Assembly (NCBI RefSeq): GCF_030269645.1 | Contig: NZ_BSTR01000041.1 | Span: forward strand, 1 to 64,000 | Origin: Actinokineospora sp. NBRC 105648 | GTDB lineage: Bacteria; Actinomycetota; Actinomycetes; Mycobacteriales; Pseudonocardiaceae | DNA length: 64,000 bases | Reading direction: 5' to 3' | Shown here: positions 18,055 through 26,428 of the stretch, piece after piece | Position numbering within the stretch: position 1 is the first letter of the stretch | Layout: each line of letters opens with the position of its first letter | Notes under the pieces: generated by a model | Told to the model about the DNA's origin: nothing | What the model saw: the letters and a program-made list of their open reading frames with translations, nothing else | Database searches by the model: none | Translations under genes and position numbers: made by a program

Positions 18055-19900
18055 CGCGCTGCGGCAACGGGTTGCGGACTACTTCGCGGGTGACGCCGAC
18101 GCCGTGCTGGGCGACGCCGCGGTCGCCGAAGCGGGTGCGTTGTTGGCGACGGTGCTGGACCAGGACACAGAGGAAGAGGTCTACGTCGACGTGTTCCAGG
18201 CCGTCGCGCTGCTGCACTGGTGCCGCTTCCAGGCCACGGAGCAGGCGGACGACTTGGCCGTGGCCGTGCGGCTGTTCTCCTTCCTCGCGGAGAAGGACGT
18301 CGACTTGACCCCGCTTGAGATCCGCGGCCACCTGGACATCGGCTCTGGCCCCGGTGTGCTCCCGGCGAGTGGCACCCAGTGGGCGGTGCTCGCGTTGCAG
18401 GGCGGCGACCCGGCGGCGATCGACGAGGCCGTCGAGATCCTCCGGGCCGCGTTGGCTGACCCGGCTGACCCGTATCGCGACAGGTACCTGGTGAACCTCA
18501 GCGCGGCCCTGCTGTCCCGCGCGCGGCGCTCGTCCGCACTGGCCGACCTGGAGGCGGCGATCGCGGCCCTGACCGATGTGATTGCTCTCGGTGGCCCAGA
18601 GCTGCTGTCGCGCATGGTCGACCTCGCTCTGCTGTTGCGCGACAGATCTATCCACACAGGACAGAAGAGTCATGCGGACCAGGCGGTCGATGCCTGCCGG
18701 GCGGCGGTGGCGGCGGCTGGCGGGCCCGATGCACTGTCCACCCTGAGCGGAACCCTGGTATCCCGTTTCGAACTGACCGGAGATCCGGAGGACCTGCACG
18801 AGGCGATCGCCGCAGGTAGGGCGGCGATCGCCGCCGATTCGGGCGATCGTCGCGTGCGTTTGCTGGCCAACCTGGGCGGCGCCCTCCGACTCCGCTTCGA
18901 CCGCTCCGGCGGCCTGCGCGACCTGGACGAGGCGATCGAAGCGTGCCGGTCGGCGGTGGCGCTGGCGGATTCCGACGACCCGTACCTGGCTGTCTACCTG
19001 TCCAATGTGGCCACTGCGTTGGCGGTTCGCGCGCCACACGCGGATCACCCGACCGACCTCGACGATGCCGTGGTCGCCGCCCGGGCCGCGGTGGAGGTGA
19101 CACCGGTCGGCCATCCAGAACGAGCCAAGTACCTATCCACTTTGGGCAACACGGCGTCCTTGCGGTTCGAGCGAACAGGCGACCCGGCGGATATCAAGAC
19201 GGCTGTCGACGCCGGGCGGGCCGCACTGGAGCTGCTGTCCGCGGACCACCCGGCGCGGCCCGCAGTGCTGTCCAACCTGCAGAACGCGTTGGCGGTCCGG
19301 TACGAGCTGGCGGGCGACCCCGCGGACCTCGACGCCGCCATCGCGGCGGTGTCGGACGCGGTCGACTTGGTCCCGCCGGGCCACCCGGGCCGAGCCGCCT
19401 ACCAGTCGAACCTGGGGTTGGGACTGTGGACGCGCGGGGCCGAGGACGACAGGGCCCGAGCCATCGCCGCCTGGCGATCAGCCGCCGAGGCCCAGGCCGC
19501 CCCGGTGGCAGTCCGCCTGAAGGCGGCGGGCCGCTGGGCAGAGGCGGCCACCAGCGAGGGATCGGTGTCCGCTGTGGACGGGTACGCCACCGCCATCTCC
19601 CTGCTCCCCCTGCTGACCTGGCGCGGAGTGACCCGTCGCGACCAGGAGCGAGTGCTCGCCGGCATCACTACGTTGACCGGCGATGCCACAGCCGTGGCGA
19701 CCGAGAAAGGCGACCTGGGCCGAGCGGTGGAACTGATGGAACAGAGTCGGGCGGTTCTCTGGTCGCAGTTCCTCGACCTGCACACTGACACCACCCACCT
19801 GGAAGAAACGGCCCCCACCCTGGCCCGCCGCCTAGTGGAGATCCGGGAGCAACTCAACACGCCTTGGCCGGAGCCGAGCCCTGGACGGCCGATCGACTGA
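18041..19900 (+). CDS. Second TPR-like repeat protein of the split TPR-CHAT operon
   Basis: GTG 18041 lies inside the end of the previous gene. This 619-residue paralogue has the same order: N-terminal leader (DALRQRVADYFAGDADAVLG), about eight TPR-like units (GDPADLDAAIAAVSDAVDL and similar), and the pre-CHAT linker near the C-terminus (VELMEQSRAVLWSQFLDLHT, then RRLVEIREQLN). It too ends where a CHAT domain would begin. Two sensors of different length sharing one protease would let the system recognise more than one trigger; this is inference. It is the last gene of the operon. Confidence 0.85.
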   Translation: MTDLDALRQRVADYFAGDADAVLGDAAVAEAGALLATVLDQDTEEEVYVDVFQAVALLHWCRFQATEQADDLAVAVRLFSFLAEKDVDLTPLEIRGHLDIGSGPGVLPASGTQWAVLALQGGDPAAIDEAVEILRAALADPADPYRDRYLVNLSAALLSRARRSSALADLEAAIAALTDVIALGGPELLSRMVDLALLLRDRSIHTGQKSHADQAVDACRAAVAAAGGPDALSTLSGTLVSRFELTGDPEDLHEAIAAGRAAIAADSGDRRVRLLANLGGALRLRFDRSGGLRDLDEAIEACRSAVALADSDDPYLAVYLSNVATALAVRAPHADHPTDLDDAVVAARAAVEVTPVGHPERAKYLSTLGNTASLRFERTGDPADIKTAVDAGRAALELLSADHPARPAVLSNLQNALAVRYELAGDPADLDAAIAAVSDAVDLVPPGHPGRAAYQSNLGLGLWTRGAEDDRARAIAAWRSAAEAQAAPVAVRLKAAGRWAEAATSEGSVSAVDGYATAISLLPLLTWRGVTRRDQERVLAGITTLTGDATAVATEKGDLGRAVELMEQSRAVLWSQFLDLHTDTTHLEETAPTLARRLVEIREQLNTPWPEPSPGRPID

Positions 19901-20011
19901 GGTGGGAGCGAAGTGAAGGTGAACACTGTTGTCGCCGCCAACGCCCCAGCCCACCAAGCCCCTCTCCGCACCTGCGGGGCTGTTCCGGACACTGCGGTCC
20001 CGATAGGCCCA

Positions 20012-20092
20012 CCCCGCCGGCACACAAGTGGATCCCGACCCCGCTGGCACACAACAGGATCCCGACCCCGCTGGCACACAACAGGGTCCCGA
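20012..20092. repeat. 27-bp tandem repeat, three units
   Basis: Three units of 27 bases (20012-20038, 20039-20065, 20066-20092) plus a partial fourth, containing CCCCGCTGGCACACAACAGG. Units 2 and 3 differ by one base. The repeats lead directly into the outer flank of hairpin element copy 4, whose flank also contains CGCTGGTACC, so they may have expanded from it. No gene is seen in 19901-20514. Confidence 0.8.
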
Positions 20093-20123
20093 CCACGCTG
20101 GTACCGCCGGCCCCGCTACGGAT

Positions 20124-20263
20124 GCTCGATCTAGTGGACTCGCTTCGTGTGGGGGGAGAGCACCGCTAAACTTGCCGTGTGGTGGGGATGCCCTTCACCC
20201 CACGCTTTTTCCCCACCGCGGTGCTCTAGGGGCCCCGCACGAAGTGAGTTCACTAGATCGAGC
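20124..20263 (+). repeat. Dispersed hairpin element, copy 4
   Basis: A 140-bp plus-strand copy with type 2 arms at 20124-20154 and 20233-20263. Three arm mismatches are all G.U pairs in this orientation. The outer flank (about 20098-20123) matches the flank of copy 3 in inverse orientation, so copies 3 and 4 bracket the SEFIR-CHAT-TPR module with their flanks facing inward. Confidence 0.9.
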
Positions 20264-20482
20264 CCCCGTCCTCACTCGGGCAACGAAGACGGCAACGCCA
20301 AGGCGAGCCCACGCTCAAAAACTCGAGCGACGACTCAAGCGGCCCAGGCCCTACTCCCCACGCCAGCCGGGGCTGCTCCCGCAAAGCGGTCCAACTCTTT
20401 CCGCCCGTCTCCAGTCCACCCATTCGCGCCGCCCAGTCTGCCCTCATTGCCACCCTCGCCCCCAGCAGCTACCCTTCAACCA

Positions 20483-20496
20483 AGCAAATGCTTGCT
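20483..20496. promoter_or_regulatory. KstR2-type operator (one mismatch)
   Basis: AGCAAATGCTTGCT fits AnCAAGnnCTTGnT at all fixed positions except one (A for G in the left half-site). It lies 19 bases upstream of the LLM oxidoreductase start at 20515, overlapping the likely promoter region. It marks the left end of the regulon. Confidence 0.7.
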
Positions 20497-20514
20497 TTGC
20501 TGTCGGAGGTGTCC

Positions 20515-21387
20515 ATGCACTACGCGGTCCTGGCTCCCGTTGGCGCGGGTACCACCGCCGACCCCCGGTGGATCATGGGCTTCACCCGGCACGCCGAGGA
20601 GTGCGGGTTCGAGTCGGTCGTGGTGGTCGAGCACACCGTCGTGGTGGCCGGGTACGAAAGCGTCTACCCCTACGCCGGTTCCGGTCGGATGGAGCTGCCC
20701 GACGACTGTCCCATCCCCGACCCCCTCGACCTGCTCGCCTTCCTTGCGGGCGGCACCGAGCGGATCGGGTTGGCCACCGGCGTGCTCGTCCTGCCCAACC
20801 ACCACCCTGTGGGGCTCGCCAAGCGGATCGCGACCGTTGACGCGCTCTCCGGTGGTCGCCTCCGCCTGTGCTTGGGTATGGGCTGGATGCGCGAGGAGAT
20901 CGAGGCGTGCGGCACCGACTTCGCCACTCGCGGGAGGCGGGCCGACGAGCAGATCGACGTCCTGCGTGCTCTCTGGGCCGACGGGCCGACCTCGCATGAC
21001 GGGGAGTTCTTCCGGTTCGCCAACGCCATGAGCTACCCCAAACCTGTTCGCCCGCAGGGGGTTCCGCTGCACATCGGCGGCCACTCCAAGGCCGCCGCCC
21101 GCCGCGCCGGGCGGCGGGGTGATGGGTTGCAACCACTGGGCGTCGCGGGCGAGGAACTGCGCGAACTGGTCCAGCTCATGCGCGTCGAGGCCGAGCGGGC
21201 CGGACGCGACCCCGACGCCCTCGAGCTGACCCTCGGTCACCTCGCGGGTCGGATCACACCGGAGAAGTCCGCGCGACTGGCCGAGCTGGGCGCGGACCGC
21301 GTCCTGCTCACCACCACGCCCACCTCCGACCTTACCGAGGCCCGGGACGAGCTGTCCGCCTGCGCCGACCGCCTCGGCCTGCGATGA
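20515..21387 (+). CDS. LLM-class (F420/FMN-dependent) oxidoreductase
   Basis: A 290-residue luciferase-like TIM-barrel enzyme. ATG 20515 has GGAGGTG 5 bases upstream. Family marks are AEECGFESVVVVEHTVVV, ERIGLATGVLVLPNHHPVG, ATVDALSGGRLRLCLGMGWM and VPLHIGGHSKAAARRAGRRG. Members transfer hydride from F420H2 or act as flavin monooxygenases. The sequence resembles the F420-type group common in mycobacterial lipid and steroid catabolism, but the cofactor is not provable here. It is the first gene of a two-gene unit with the SDR at 21438 and is preceded by a KstR2-type box. A second LLM enzyme is encoded at 22766-23629. Confidence 0.88.
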   Translation: MHYAVLAPVGAGTTADPRWIMGFTRHAEECGFESVVVVEHTVVVAGYESVYPYAGSGRMELPDDCPIPDPLDLLAFLAGGTERIGLATGVLVLPNHHPVGLAKRIATVDALSGGRLRLCLGMGWMREEIEACGTDFATRGRRADEQIDVLRALWADGPTSHDGEFFRFANAMSYPKPVRPQGVPLHIGGHSKAAARRAGRRGDGLQPLGVAGEELRELVQLMRVEAERAGRDPDALELTLGHLAGRITPEKSARLAELGADRVLLTTTPTSDLTEARDELSACADRLGLR

Positions 21388-21437
21388 GCGCCGGGTTGGC
21401 CGACCTGGTGGCCCGGTACGCCCGTAAGGAGAAACGC

Positions 21438-22262
21438 ATGAGCGGACGGCTCCACGACCGGGTCGCGGTGGTGACCGGGGGAGCGCTCGGCATCGGCGGT
21501 GGGATCAGCAGGCGCCTCGCGGCCGCGGGTGCGATCGTGGTGCTCAACGACATCGACGCCGACGCCGCCGAGATGGCGCGGGCCGAGATCGATGCGGCAG
21601 GAGGCCGGTGTGTGCTGGTGATCGGCGACATCCGCGACCGGGCGGTCGTCGATCGGGTCCGCGACACCGCACTGTCCCAAAAGGATGGCTTGGTCGACGC
21701 GCTGGTGAACAACGTCGGTGATTTCCGCCCTGCCGCAAGAACTTTCCTGCACAGCACCGAAGAGCAGTGGCAGCAGCTCTATGAGCTCAACCTCCTGCAC
21801 GTGCTGCGCATGTGTCACACCCTGCTCCCCGCCATGATCGCCAACGGCTCCGGTGCGGTGATCAACAACGCCACCGTCGAGGCCTTCCGCGGCATCCCCT
21901 ATGCCGCGCCGTACGCCGCCTTCAACGCCGGTGTCGTGGCGTTCACCAAGAGCCTGGCGGTCGACGTGGCCCAGCACGGCATCCGGGTCAACGCGATCGC
22001 GCCCGACCTCGCCGACACCCCGCAGACCCCGGCGGCGCTCATGCTGCGCGGCCGCGATCCAGATCTGATCCAGAGCTGGGTCCCGTTAGGACGATTTGGT
22101 ACTCCCGACGACTACGCGGCCGTAGTCGAGTTCCTTGCCTCCGACGACGCCCGCTTCGTCACCGGTCACACCATCCCGGTCGACGGCGGCACCCTCGCCG
22201 CCTCCGGCTGGTACGGGCGCGCCGACGGCAAGGGTTGGACGAACCTACCCACCCACCCTTGA
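21438..22262 (+). CDS. Short-chain dehydrogenase/reductase
   Basis: A 274-residue classical SDR: nucleotide motif TGGALGIGGGI, NNVG, catalytic Tyr in YAAPYAAFNAGV (Y-x3-N in place of the usual Y-x3-K), and C-terminal FVTGHTIPVDGG. The replaced Lys is unusual and may lower or alter activity. Start chosen at ATG 21438 because of AAGGAG upstream. An ATG at 21384 overlapping the LLM stop would add 18 residues. Its 3' end overlaps the convergent SnoaL-like gene by 18 bases. It probably oxidises or reduces a hydroxyl of the unknown substrate of the regulon. Confidence 0.87.
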   Translation: MSGRLHDRVAVVTGGALGIGGGISRRLAAAGAIVVLNDIDADAAEMARAEIDAAGGRCVLVIGDIRDRAVVDRVRDTALSQKDGLVDALVNNVGDFRPAARTFLHSTEEQWQQLYELNLLHVLRMCHTLLPAMIANGSGAVINNATVEAFRGIPYAAPYAAFNAGVVAFTKSLAVDVAQHGIRVNAIAPDLADTPQTPAALMLRGRDPDLIQSWVPLGRFGTPDDYAAVVEFLASDDARFVTGHTIPVDGGTLAASGWYGRADGKGWTNLPTHP

Positions 22263-22769
22263 ACCATGGCCGTAGCCCCGGGAGTCGCTCGCGGTCACGG
22301 CCGCGCCCAAGATCGCGCGGCCCTCCGGGGTGCCGTCGAGCTGGCGGTTGACCCGGCGGGTCACTCGCCAACCCTGCGGGGTGCGGGCGAACTCCCAGCG
22401 GTTCACGCCGGTGCGCCAGCTGCGGTAGCTGTCGGTTTCGTTGTCGCGCAGTACCAATTGCGAGTACGTCGTGACCACCGCTGTGTCCCCGGCGAGCTCG
22501 ATGTGCGGAATGCCGATCAGGTGAGCCGCGCCTGAGTTGATCAAACCCTGGTGCAGCTCGCCGGTGACCATCCCCGCGATGGCCGCCTTTCCCGCCAACA
22601 CGACGGGGAACGTGTCGTAAACACCGTCTTCGGTCCACAGGGCGGCGGTTGCCTCCGCCGAACCGCTGTCCACGGCCGGGCCGTAGGCGGCCACGATCTG
22701 CAGGAGTGCCAACCGGTCCTCGACCTCGGCGAGTCTGCGCTCCAGGGCGGCGATCCGGTCGTCGGTCAT
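22245..22769 (-). CDS. SnoaL/NTF2-like protein
   Basis: A 174-residue protein. An N-terminal coiled-coil-like helix (DDRIAALERRLAEVEDRLAL) leads into a SnoaL_4-type cone fold (VAAYGPAVDSGSAEATAALW, TEDGVYDTF, INSGAAHLIGIPHIEL, RRVNRQLDG). Members act as dehydratases, isomerases or cyclases; the bile acid 7-alpha-dehydratases BaiE and Hsh2 belong to this fold. ATG 22769 overlaps the LLM gene stop. It is the last gene of a minus-strand unit starting with the thioesterase at 24230. This is one of three such proteins in the regulon. Confidence 0.82.
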   Translation of the reverse strand: MTDDRIAALERRLAEVEDRLALLQIVAAYGPAVDSGSAEATAALWTEDGVYDTFPVVLAGKAAIAGMVTGELHQGLINSGAAHLIGIPHIELAGDTAVVTTYSQLVLRDNETDSYRSWRTGVNRWEFARTPQGWRVTRRVNRQLDGTPEGRAILGAAVTASDSRGYGHGSRVGG

Positions 22770-23629
22770 GGCTCCTCCATCGCTTCCGGGTAGAGCTCGC
22801 TGAGTGCGTGCAGCTGGTCGAGCACCTGCGTTCGGCTCGTGCCGCTGACACTGACGTTGGCCATGGACGCGCCCGCCTCGGCGGCAGCCGCGATGTGCGA
22901 CCGGGTGCGGTCCGGATCGCCCAGCGGGTCCAGGCGTGGTGTCTGGAGAATGACGTCAAAGTCTTGGGGTAGATCGAAAGTGGCCAGCATCTGAGTGATT
23001 TCCGCACCTGACAAGCCGAACGGCATCCACCCGTTGCCGAGCTCGACGGCTCGGCGCAGGGATCTCCGGGTTCGGCCGCCGATCCACAGTGGAACGTCGG
23101 TCCGCGGCGCGTGTGGCTCGACCAGGAGGTCTCGGAAGGAGTAGTACGGGCCGTCGTATGATGGTTCTGGCCTGCCCCATGACGCGCGCAGAGCGCGCAG
23201 CGCGTCGTCCGCGCGTGGGCCGCGATCGGTGAACTCCGCGCCCAGCAGGTCGAACTCCTGCTCCAACGTTCCGACGCCGAGGCCGAGCAGCACGCGTCCG
23301 CCGCTGAGTCGGTCGAGTGTTCCGTAGCGCTTCACCAACTCCAGTGGGTGGTGGTAGCCGAGCACCAGGACGTTTGTGGCCAGCCGGATCCGTCGGGTGC
23401 GCGCGGCGAGGAAACTCAACGTCGCCAACGGATCCCAGTACGTGCCACCCCGCACCGCCGCGATGTCCACGGGTACGACGGTGTGCTCACTGCACGTGAT
23501 GTGGTGGAACCCCAGGGTGTCCGCCGCCTCCGCGATCCGCACCAGGTCGTCGCCGCTGCCGTCGGCCTCCCACGGGTCGCTGGCGCCGGGCAGCTGCACC
23601 ACGATCGACGGAATCAAGCCAAAGCGCAC
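22766..23629 (-). CDS. LLM-class (F420/FMN-dependent) oxidoreductase
   Basis: A 287-residue luciferase-like enzyme starting at GTG 23629 (AGAGAGG 8 bases upstream). Motifs are AEAADTLGFHHITCSEHTV, RIRLATNVLVLGYHHPLE, RYGTLDRLSGGRVLLGLGVG and VPLWIGGRTRRSLRRAVE. It is a clear paralogue of the protein from 20515 in overall plan. It lies between the thioesterase and SnoaL-like genes and is translationally coupled to the latter. Substrate and cofactor (F420 most likely) are inferred from family and context. Confidence 0.87.
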   Translation of the reverse strand: MRFGLIPSIVVQLPGASDPWEADGSGDDLVRIAEAADTLGFHHITCSEHTVVPVDIAAVRGGTYWDPLATLSFLAARTRRIRLATNVLVLGYHHPLELVKRYGTLDRLSGGRVLLGLGVGTLEQEFDLLGAEFTDRGPRADDALRALRASWGRPEPSYDGPYYSFRDLLVEPHAPRTDVPLWIGGRTRRSLRRAVELGNGWMPFGLSGAEITQMLATFDLPQDFDVILQTPRLDPLGDPDRTRSHIAAAAEAGASMANVSVSGTSRTQVLDQLHALSELYPEAMEEP

Positions 23630-23651
23630 TACATGTCCTCTCTAGACAGTG

Positions 23652-24230
23652 CTATCGGGACGATCGCGGTGTGATGAACAGCCCCTCCGCCGTCACGCCC
23701 GGTCCGTCGTCGGTCCCGATGGCGCCGGTCGAGTGGATCTTGCGGCCGTCCACCGCCACCTGCCTGCCGGTCACGGCCAACTCGGTGAACAGCGGCAGCG
23801 GCCGGTGGAAGGTCAGGGTGAGCCGGGCGGTCATCCCGCTGTTGCCCGCCCAGATGTTCGCCAGCCCCAGCACGTGGTCCATGACCAGCGCGGACATCCC
23901 GCCGTGCAGGTGGCCGGGCGGCCCCTGGTAAGGCAGGCCGAGCGCCATCGAGCCGGTGACGGACCCATCTTCGGCGCGGTCGATCGCCACTGGCGGCGCC
24001 AGCGGGTTCTCCCAGCCGGTGACCATGTTATGCGGGCGGGAGTCGAGCGGCTGCCACATCGCGGCCATCCGGTCCGCCAGCGGCGGGGCGAGCTTGTCCA
24101 GCTCGTCGGCCACCGCGTGCAGGGTTTCGGCCAGGTCGGCCGACCGATCGCCCACCGCGCCACCGGCGCGAACGACGGCGTCCACCACCCGTCGGGCGGC
24201 GGTGGCCAGTGCCGCTGTCGGCTCGTCCAT
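23652..24230 (-). CDS. Hotdog-fold acyl-CoA thioesterase (PaaI/THEM4-like)
   Basis: A 192-residue protein. The helical N-terminal part (about residues 1-65) is followed by a 4HBT hotdog domain with the active-site signature GHLHGGMSALVMDHVLG. Downstream come TARLTLTFHRPLPL and VDGRKIHSTGAI, typical of PaaI-type thioesterases that release stalled acyl-CoAs. ATG 24230 has GGGAGG 5 bases upstream. It heads the minus-strand unit thioesterase, LLM, SnoaL and begins 18 bases from a perfect KstR2-type box. Confidence 0.88.
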   Translation of the reverse strand: MDEPTAALATAARRVVDAVVRAGGAVGDRSADLAETLHAVADELDKLAPPLADRMAAMWQPLDSRPHNMVTGWENPLAPPVAIDRAEDGSVTGSMALGLPYQGPPGHLHGGMSALVMDHVLGLANIWAGNSGMTARLTLTFHRPLPLFTELAVTGRQVAVDGRKIHSTGAIGTDDGPGVTAEGLFITPRSSR

Positions 24231-24247
24231 GTGGTCCTCCCGGTGTG

Positions 24248-24261
24248 ACCAAGCGCTTGTT
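24248..24261. promoter_or_regulatory. KstR2-type operator (perfect)
   Basis: ACCAAGCGCTTGTT matches AnCAAGnnCTTGnT fully. It serves the minus-strand thioesterase unit (start 24230) in the divergent gap. Confidence 0.85.
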
Positions 24262-24288
24262 CGACACTAGGAAACGCTGCTAGGTTTG

Positions 24289-24302
24289 GTCAAGCGCTTG
24301 TT
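24289..24302. promoter_or_regulatory. KstR2-type operator (one mismatch)
   Basis: GTCAAGCGCTTGTT: the CAAGCGCTTG core is intact but the first base is G rather than A. It lies 34 bases before the plus-strand gene at 24336 and 41 bases from the perfect box, suggesting one box per divergent promoter. Confidence 0.8.
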
Positions 24303-24335
24303 AGGTTTGGTTGTCAGGTTGCCGAGAGGACGGTC

Positions 24336-25103
24336 ATGACCACGCCCACCACGGCCACCCGGGTCTTCTTCTCGTTCCCCAGCGTCACCGACCCGGCCCG
24401 GCACCCCGACTACAACGACTGGCACCAGCTCGACCACCGCCCGCAGAACCTCGCGCTGCCCGGTGTCCTGCACGGCGACCGCTGGGTCCGCTCCCCGGAG
24501 TGCGCGGCCCTGGGCTCGGCGCCCGACCCGGTGCTGGCCCGCGCGCACTACGTCGCGATGTACTGGTTCGCCGAGCCCGCCGACGCGAGCATCCGCGAGT
24601 GGCAGGCGCTGGCCGACACCACGATCCAGCAGGGCCGCAGGCAGGACCTGCGCTGGACGACCCGCCCGCTGATGGGCTTCTTCCGCCCCATCCAGGGCTT
24701 CGCCCACCCGCGTGTCCGGATCACCCCGGACGCCCTTCCCTTTCGTCCCAACCGAGGCGTGTACATCACGGTGACCGAAGTGGACAGCCCGGACGGCCCG
24801 GACGCCGCTGAGCTGTTCGACTGGTACGCCCGCACCCGCATCCCGCAGGTGCTGGCCGTCGACGGCGTGGCGGGCGGCTGGATCTTCCGCAGCGAAGACG
24901 TCACCACGGAGGCCGACGACGGCACACGAACCCCAGTCACCTCGACGCTGCGCATCACGCTCTACTACCTCGACGGCGACCCGGCCGAGGTCACACGCCG
25001 CATCGACGCGCTAGAACCGTTGCCGCACAACGATATCGAGCGCCCACTGCTCTCCGGCCCGGCACGCACCATCGAACCATGGCAGTGGACCTGGTTCGAG
25101 TAG
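24336..25103 (+). CDS. Two-domain dimeric alpha-beta-barrel protein (EthD-like), unknown function
   Basis: A 255-residue protein that looks like an internal duplication of a ferredoxin-like alpha-beta unit: DWHQLDHRPQNLALPGV in the first half and DWYARTRIPQVLAVDGVAGG in the second. The W-H/Y-x-R-x-P-x3-x-PGV pattern recalls EthD/DUF4286-type dimeric barrels. Such folds bind heme or small aromatic or steroid-like molecules, or act as cyclases or decarboxylases. No catalytic residue can be assigned. It is preceded by GAGAGGACGGTC and a KstR2-type box and forms its own unit. Confidence 0.7.
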   Translation: MTTPTTATRVFFSFPSVTDPARHPDYNDWHQLDHRPQNLALPGVLHGDRWVRSPECAALGSAPDPVLARAHYVAMYWFAEPADASIREWQALADTTIQQGRRQDLRWTTRPLMGFFRPIQGFAHPRVRITPDALPFRPNRGVYITVTEVDSPDGPDAAELFDWYARTRIPQVLAVDGVAGGWIFRSEDVTTEADDGTRTPVTSTLRITLYYLDGDPAEVTRRIDALEPLPHNDIERPLLSGPARTIEPWQWTWFE

Positions 25104-25106
25104 CGG

Positions 25107-25442
25107 TCAGCCGCCACCGACCCACACGAGCCGGGCCCGGATGTGGGTACCCAGGTTGAACGCCCGCACCGCGCCTTCCGGCGCCGACAGGCTCATCCGC
25201 ATGCTCCGATCCACCGAGGCCACCTCCGCGTGGCTCTCGAACGCCAACCCTCACGCCACGATCCGCGCGTCGACGCGCTCCCCGTACTCCTGCACCACCG
25301 CGAACACCCGCGGCACCTCCGTCGCGACCAGGTCGGCCACCATCGCCGCGAACTCCGCCTCCCCGCCCATCGGCGGCCTCGATGACGGGTCCCGCACCAG
25401 CACGTCCAACGGGTGGGCTGGACGGGTGGACGCAGTGGTCAT
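25107..25442 (-). pseudogene. Small gene interrupted by an in-frame TGA, beside XRE-DUF397
   Basis: ATG 25442 (GGGAG upstream) opens a good frame containing HPLDVLVRDPSSRPPMGG and VFAVVQEYGERVDARIVA. It is cut by TGA at 25251-25253. The same frame continues cleanly (GLAFESHAEVASVDRSMRMS, LGTHIRARLVWVGGG) to a second TGA at 25107-25109. A Trp codon (TGG) in place of the first TGA would give an intact protein of about 111 residues. Small proteins of this look are commonly encoded beside XRE regulators in actinomycetes. It is either a nonsense mutant or a sequencing error. Confidence 0.65.
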
Positions 25443-25588
25443 GTCGGTCTCCCTGCTCGAGTGATCTAGGCTGATTTCAGCCAGCCCCTGGATGATAGTG
25501 AGGATGGCAGGCATTATGCTCGCCGGGAAGTGGCCCAATTGGGTGATCGTGCGGTTGGACAGCGGCAGCGGACGATGGAGGGCAAACG

Positions 25589-26428
25589 GTGCGACCAACG
25601 GTGCGGAGTCGACGGCTGGGTAGCCGCCTGGGCGCCTATCGGGTGGAGAGCGGCCTGTCCGGCACGGAGCTGGCGGGCCGGATCGGCATCCACCAGGCGT
25701 CCTGGTCGAAGATCGAGTCCGGCAAGTCCCGGCTGTCCCCGGCGGTCCTGGCCGACACGGTGCAGGTGCTCGGCATCCCCGCCGAAGCCGCCGCACAGCT
25801 GGACGAACTGCGGCGCAAGGCCGACGCGCCGGGGTGGTGGCAGGACTACGGCGACATCCTGTCCGAGGCCGTGCAGATGCTCATCGAGTTGGAGGCCGAC
25901 GCCTCCTGGATCCGCACGTACGAGGGGCAGGTTATTCCTGGCCTCCTGCAAACCCGTGACTACGCCGAACGTGTCATCACCGGGGTATCGCCGCACATCC
26001 GCGTAGCTGACATCGACCGCTACCTGGAGCTGCGGATGCGCCGCCAGAAGCGTGTGCTGGAAGGGCTCCGCCTGACCGCGATCATCGGGGAGGCTGCGAT
26101 CCGCCAACAGATCGGCGGCCCTGGTGTCTTGCGCGAGCAGTTGAGCCACGTCGCTCGGCTTGTCGGCGAGCATGACGTCACCGTGCAGGTCGTCCCCTTC
26201 ACCGCCGATGCGCACGCCGCTCTCGGCGAGTCTTTCGTGATCATCCAGTGGCCCGACGAAACCGACCCCGAGGCCGTCTATGTTGATGGGGTGACCTCGT
26301 GGACGGTGCATGAGCGTGGCGGTGTGATCCGCAGCTACCTGCACGCTCTCGCATCCGTGCAGAGTCAGGCAATGGCCCCCCGAGAATCACTGGACCTCAT
26401 CCACGACGTGATCAAGGACCTGAGATGA
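25589..26428 (+). CDS. XRE-family regulator with DUF5753 domain
   Basis: A 279-residue DNA-binding protein starting at GTG 25589 with GGAGGG 7 bases upstream. The N-terminal helix-turn-helix (about residues 8-65: LGAYRVESGLSGTELAGRIG, SWSKIESGKSRLSPAVL) is followed by the DUF5753 domain (about 95-270: IRTYEGQVIPGLLQTRDYAE, RRQKRVLEGLRLTAIIGEAA). This is the standard actinomycete XRE partner of DUF397 proteins, two of which follow directly. Known roles include developmental or antibiotic regulation. No KstR2-type box precedes it, so it is separate from the surrounding regulon. Confidence 0.93.
   Translation: MRPTVRSRRLGSRLGAYRVESGLSGTELAGRIGIHQASWSKIESGKSRLSPAVLADTVQVLGIPAEAAAQLDELRRKADAPGWWQDYGDILSEAVQMLIELEADASWIRTYEGQVIPGLLQTRDYAERVITGVSPHIRVADIDRYLELRMRRQKRVLEGLRLTAIIGEAAIRQQIGGPGVLREQLSHVARLVGEHDVTVQVVPFTADAHAALGESFVIIQWPDETDPEAVYVDGVTSWTVHERGGVIRSYLHALASVQSQAMAPRESLDLIHDVIKDLR

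Noticed and set aside
20012-20092. CRISPR array
   Set aside because: The 27-bp units are directly adjacent with no unique spacers, and no cas genes are present.
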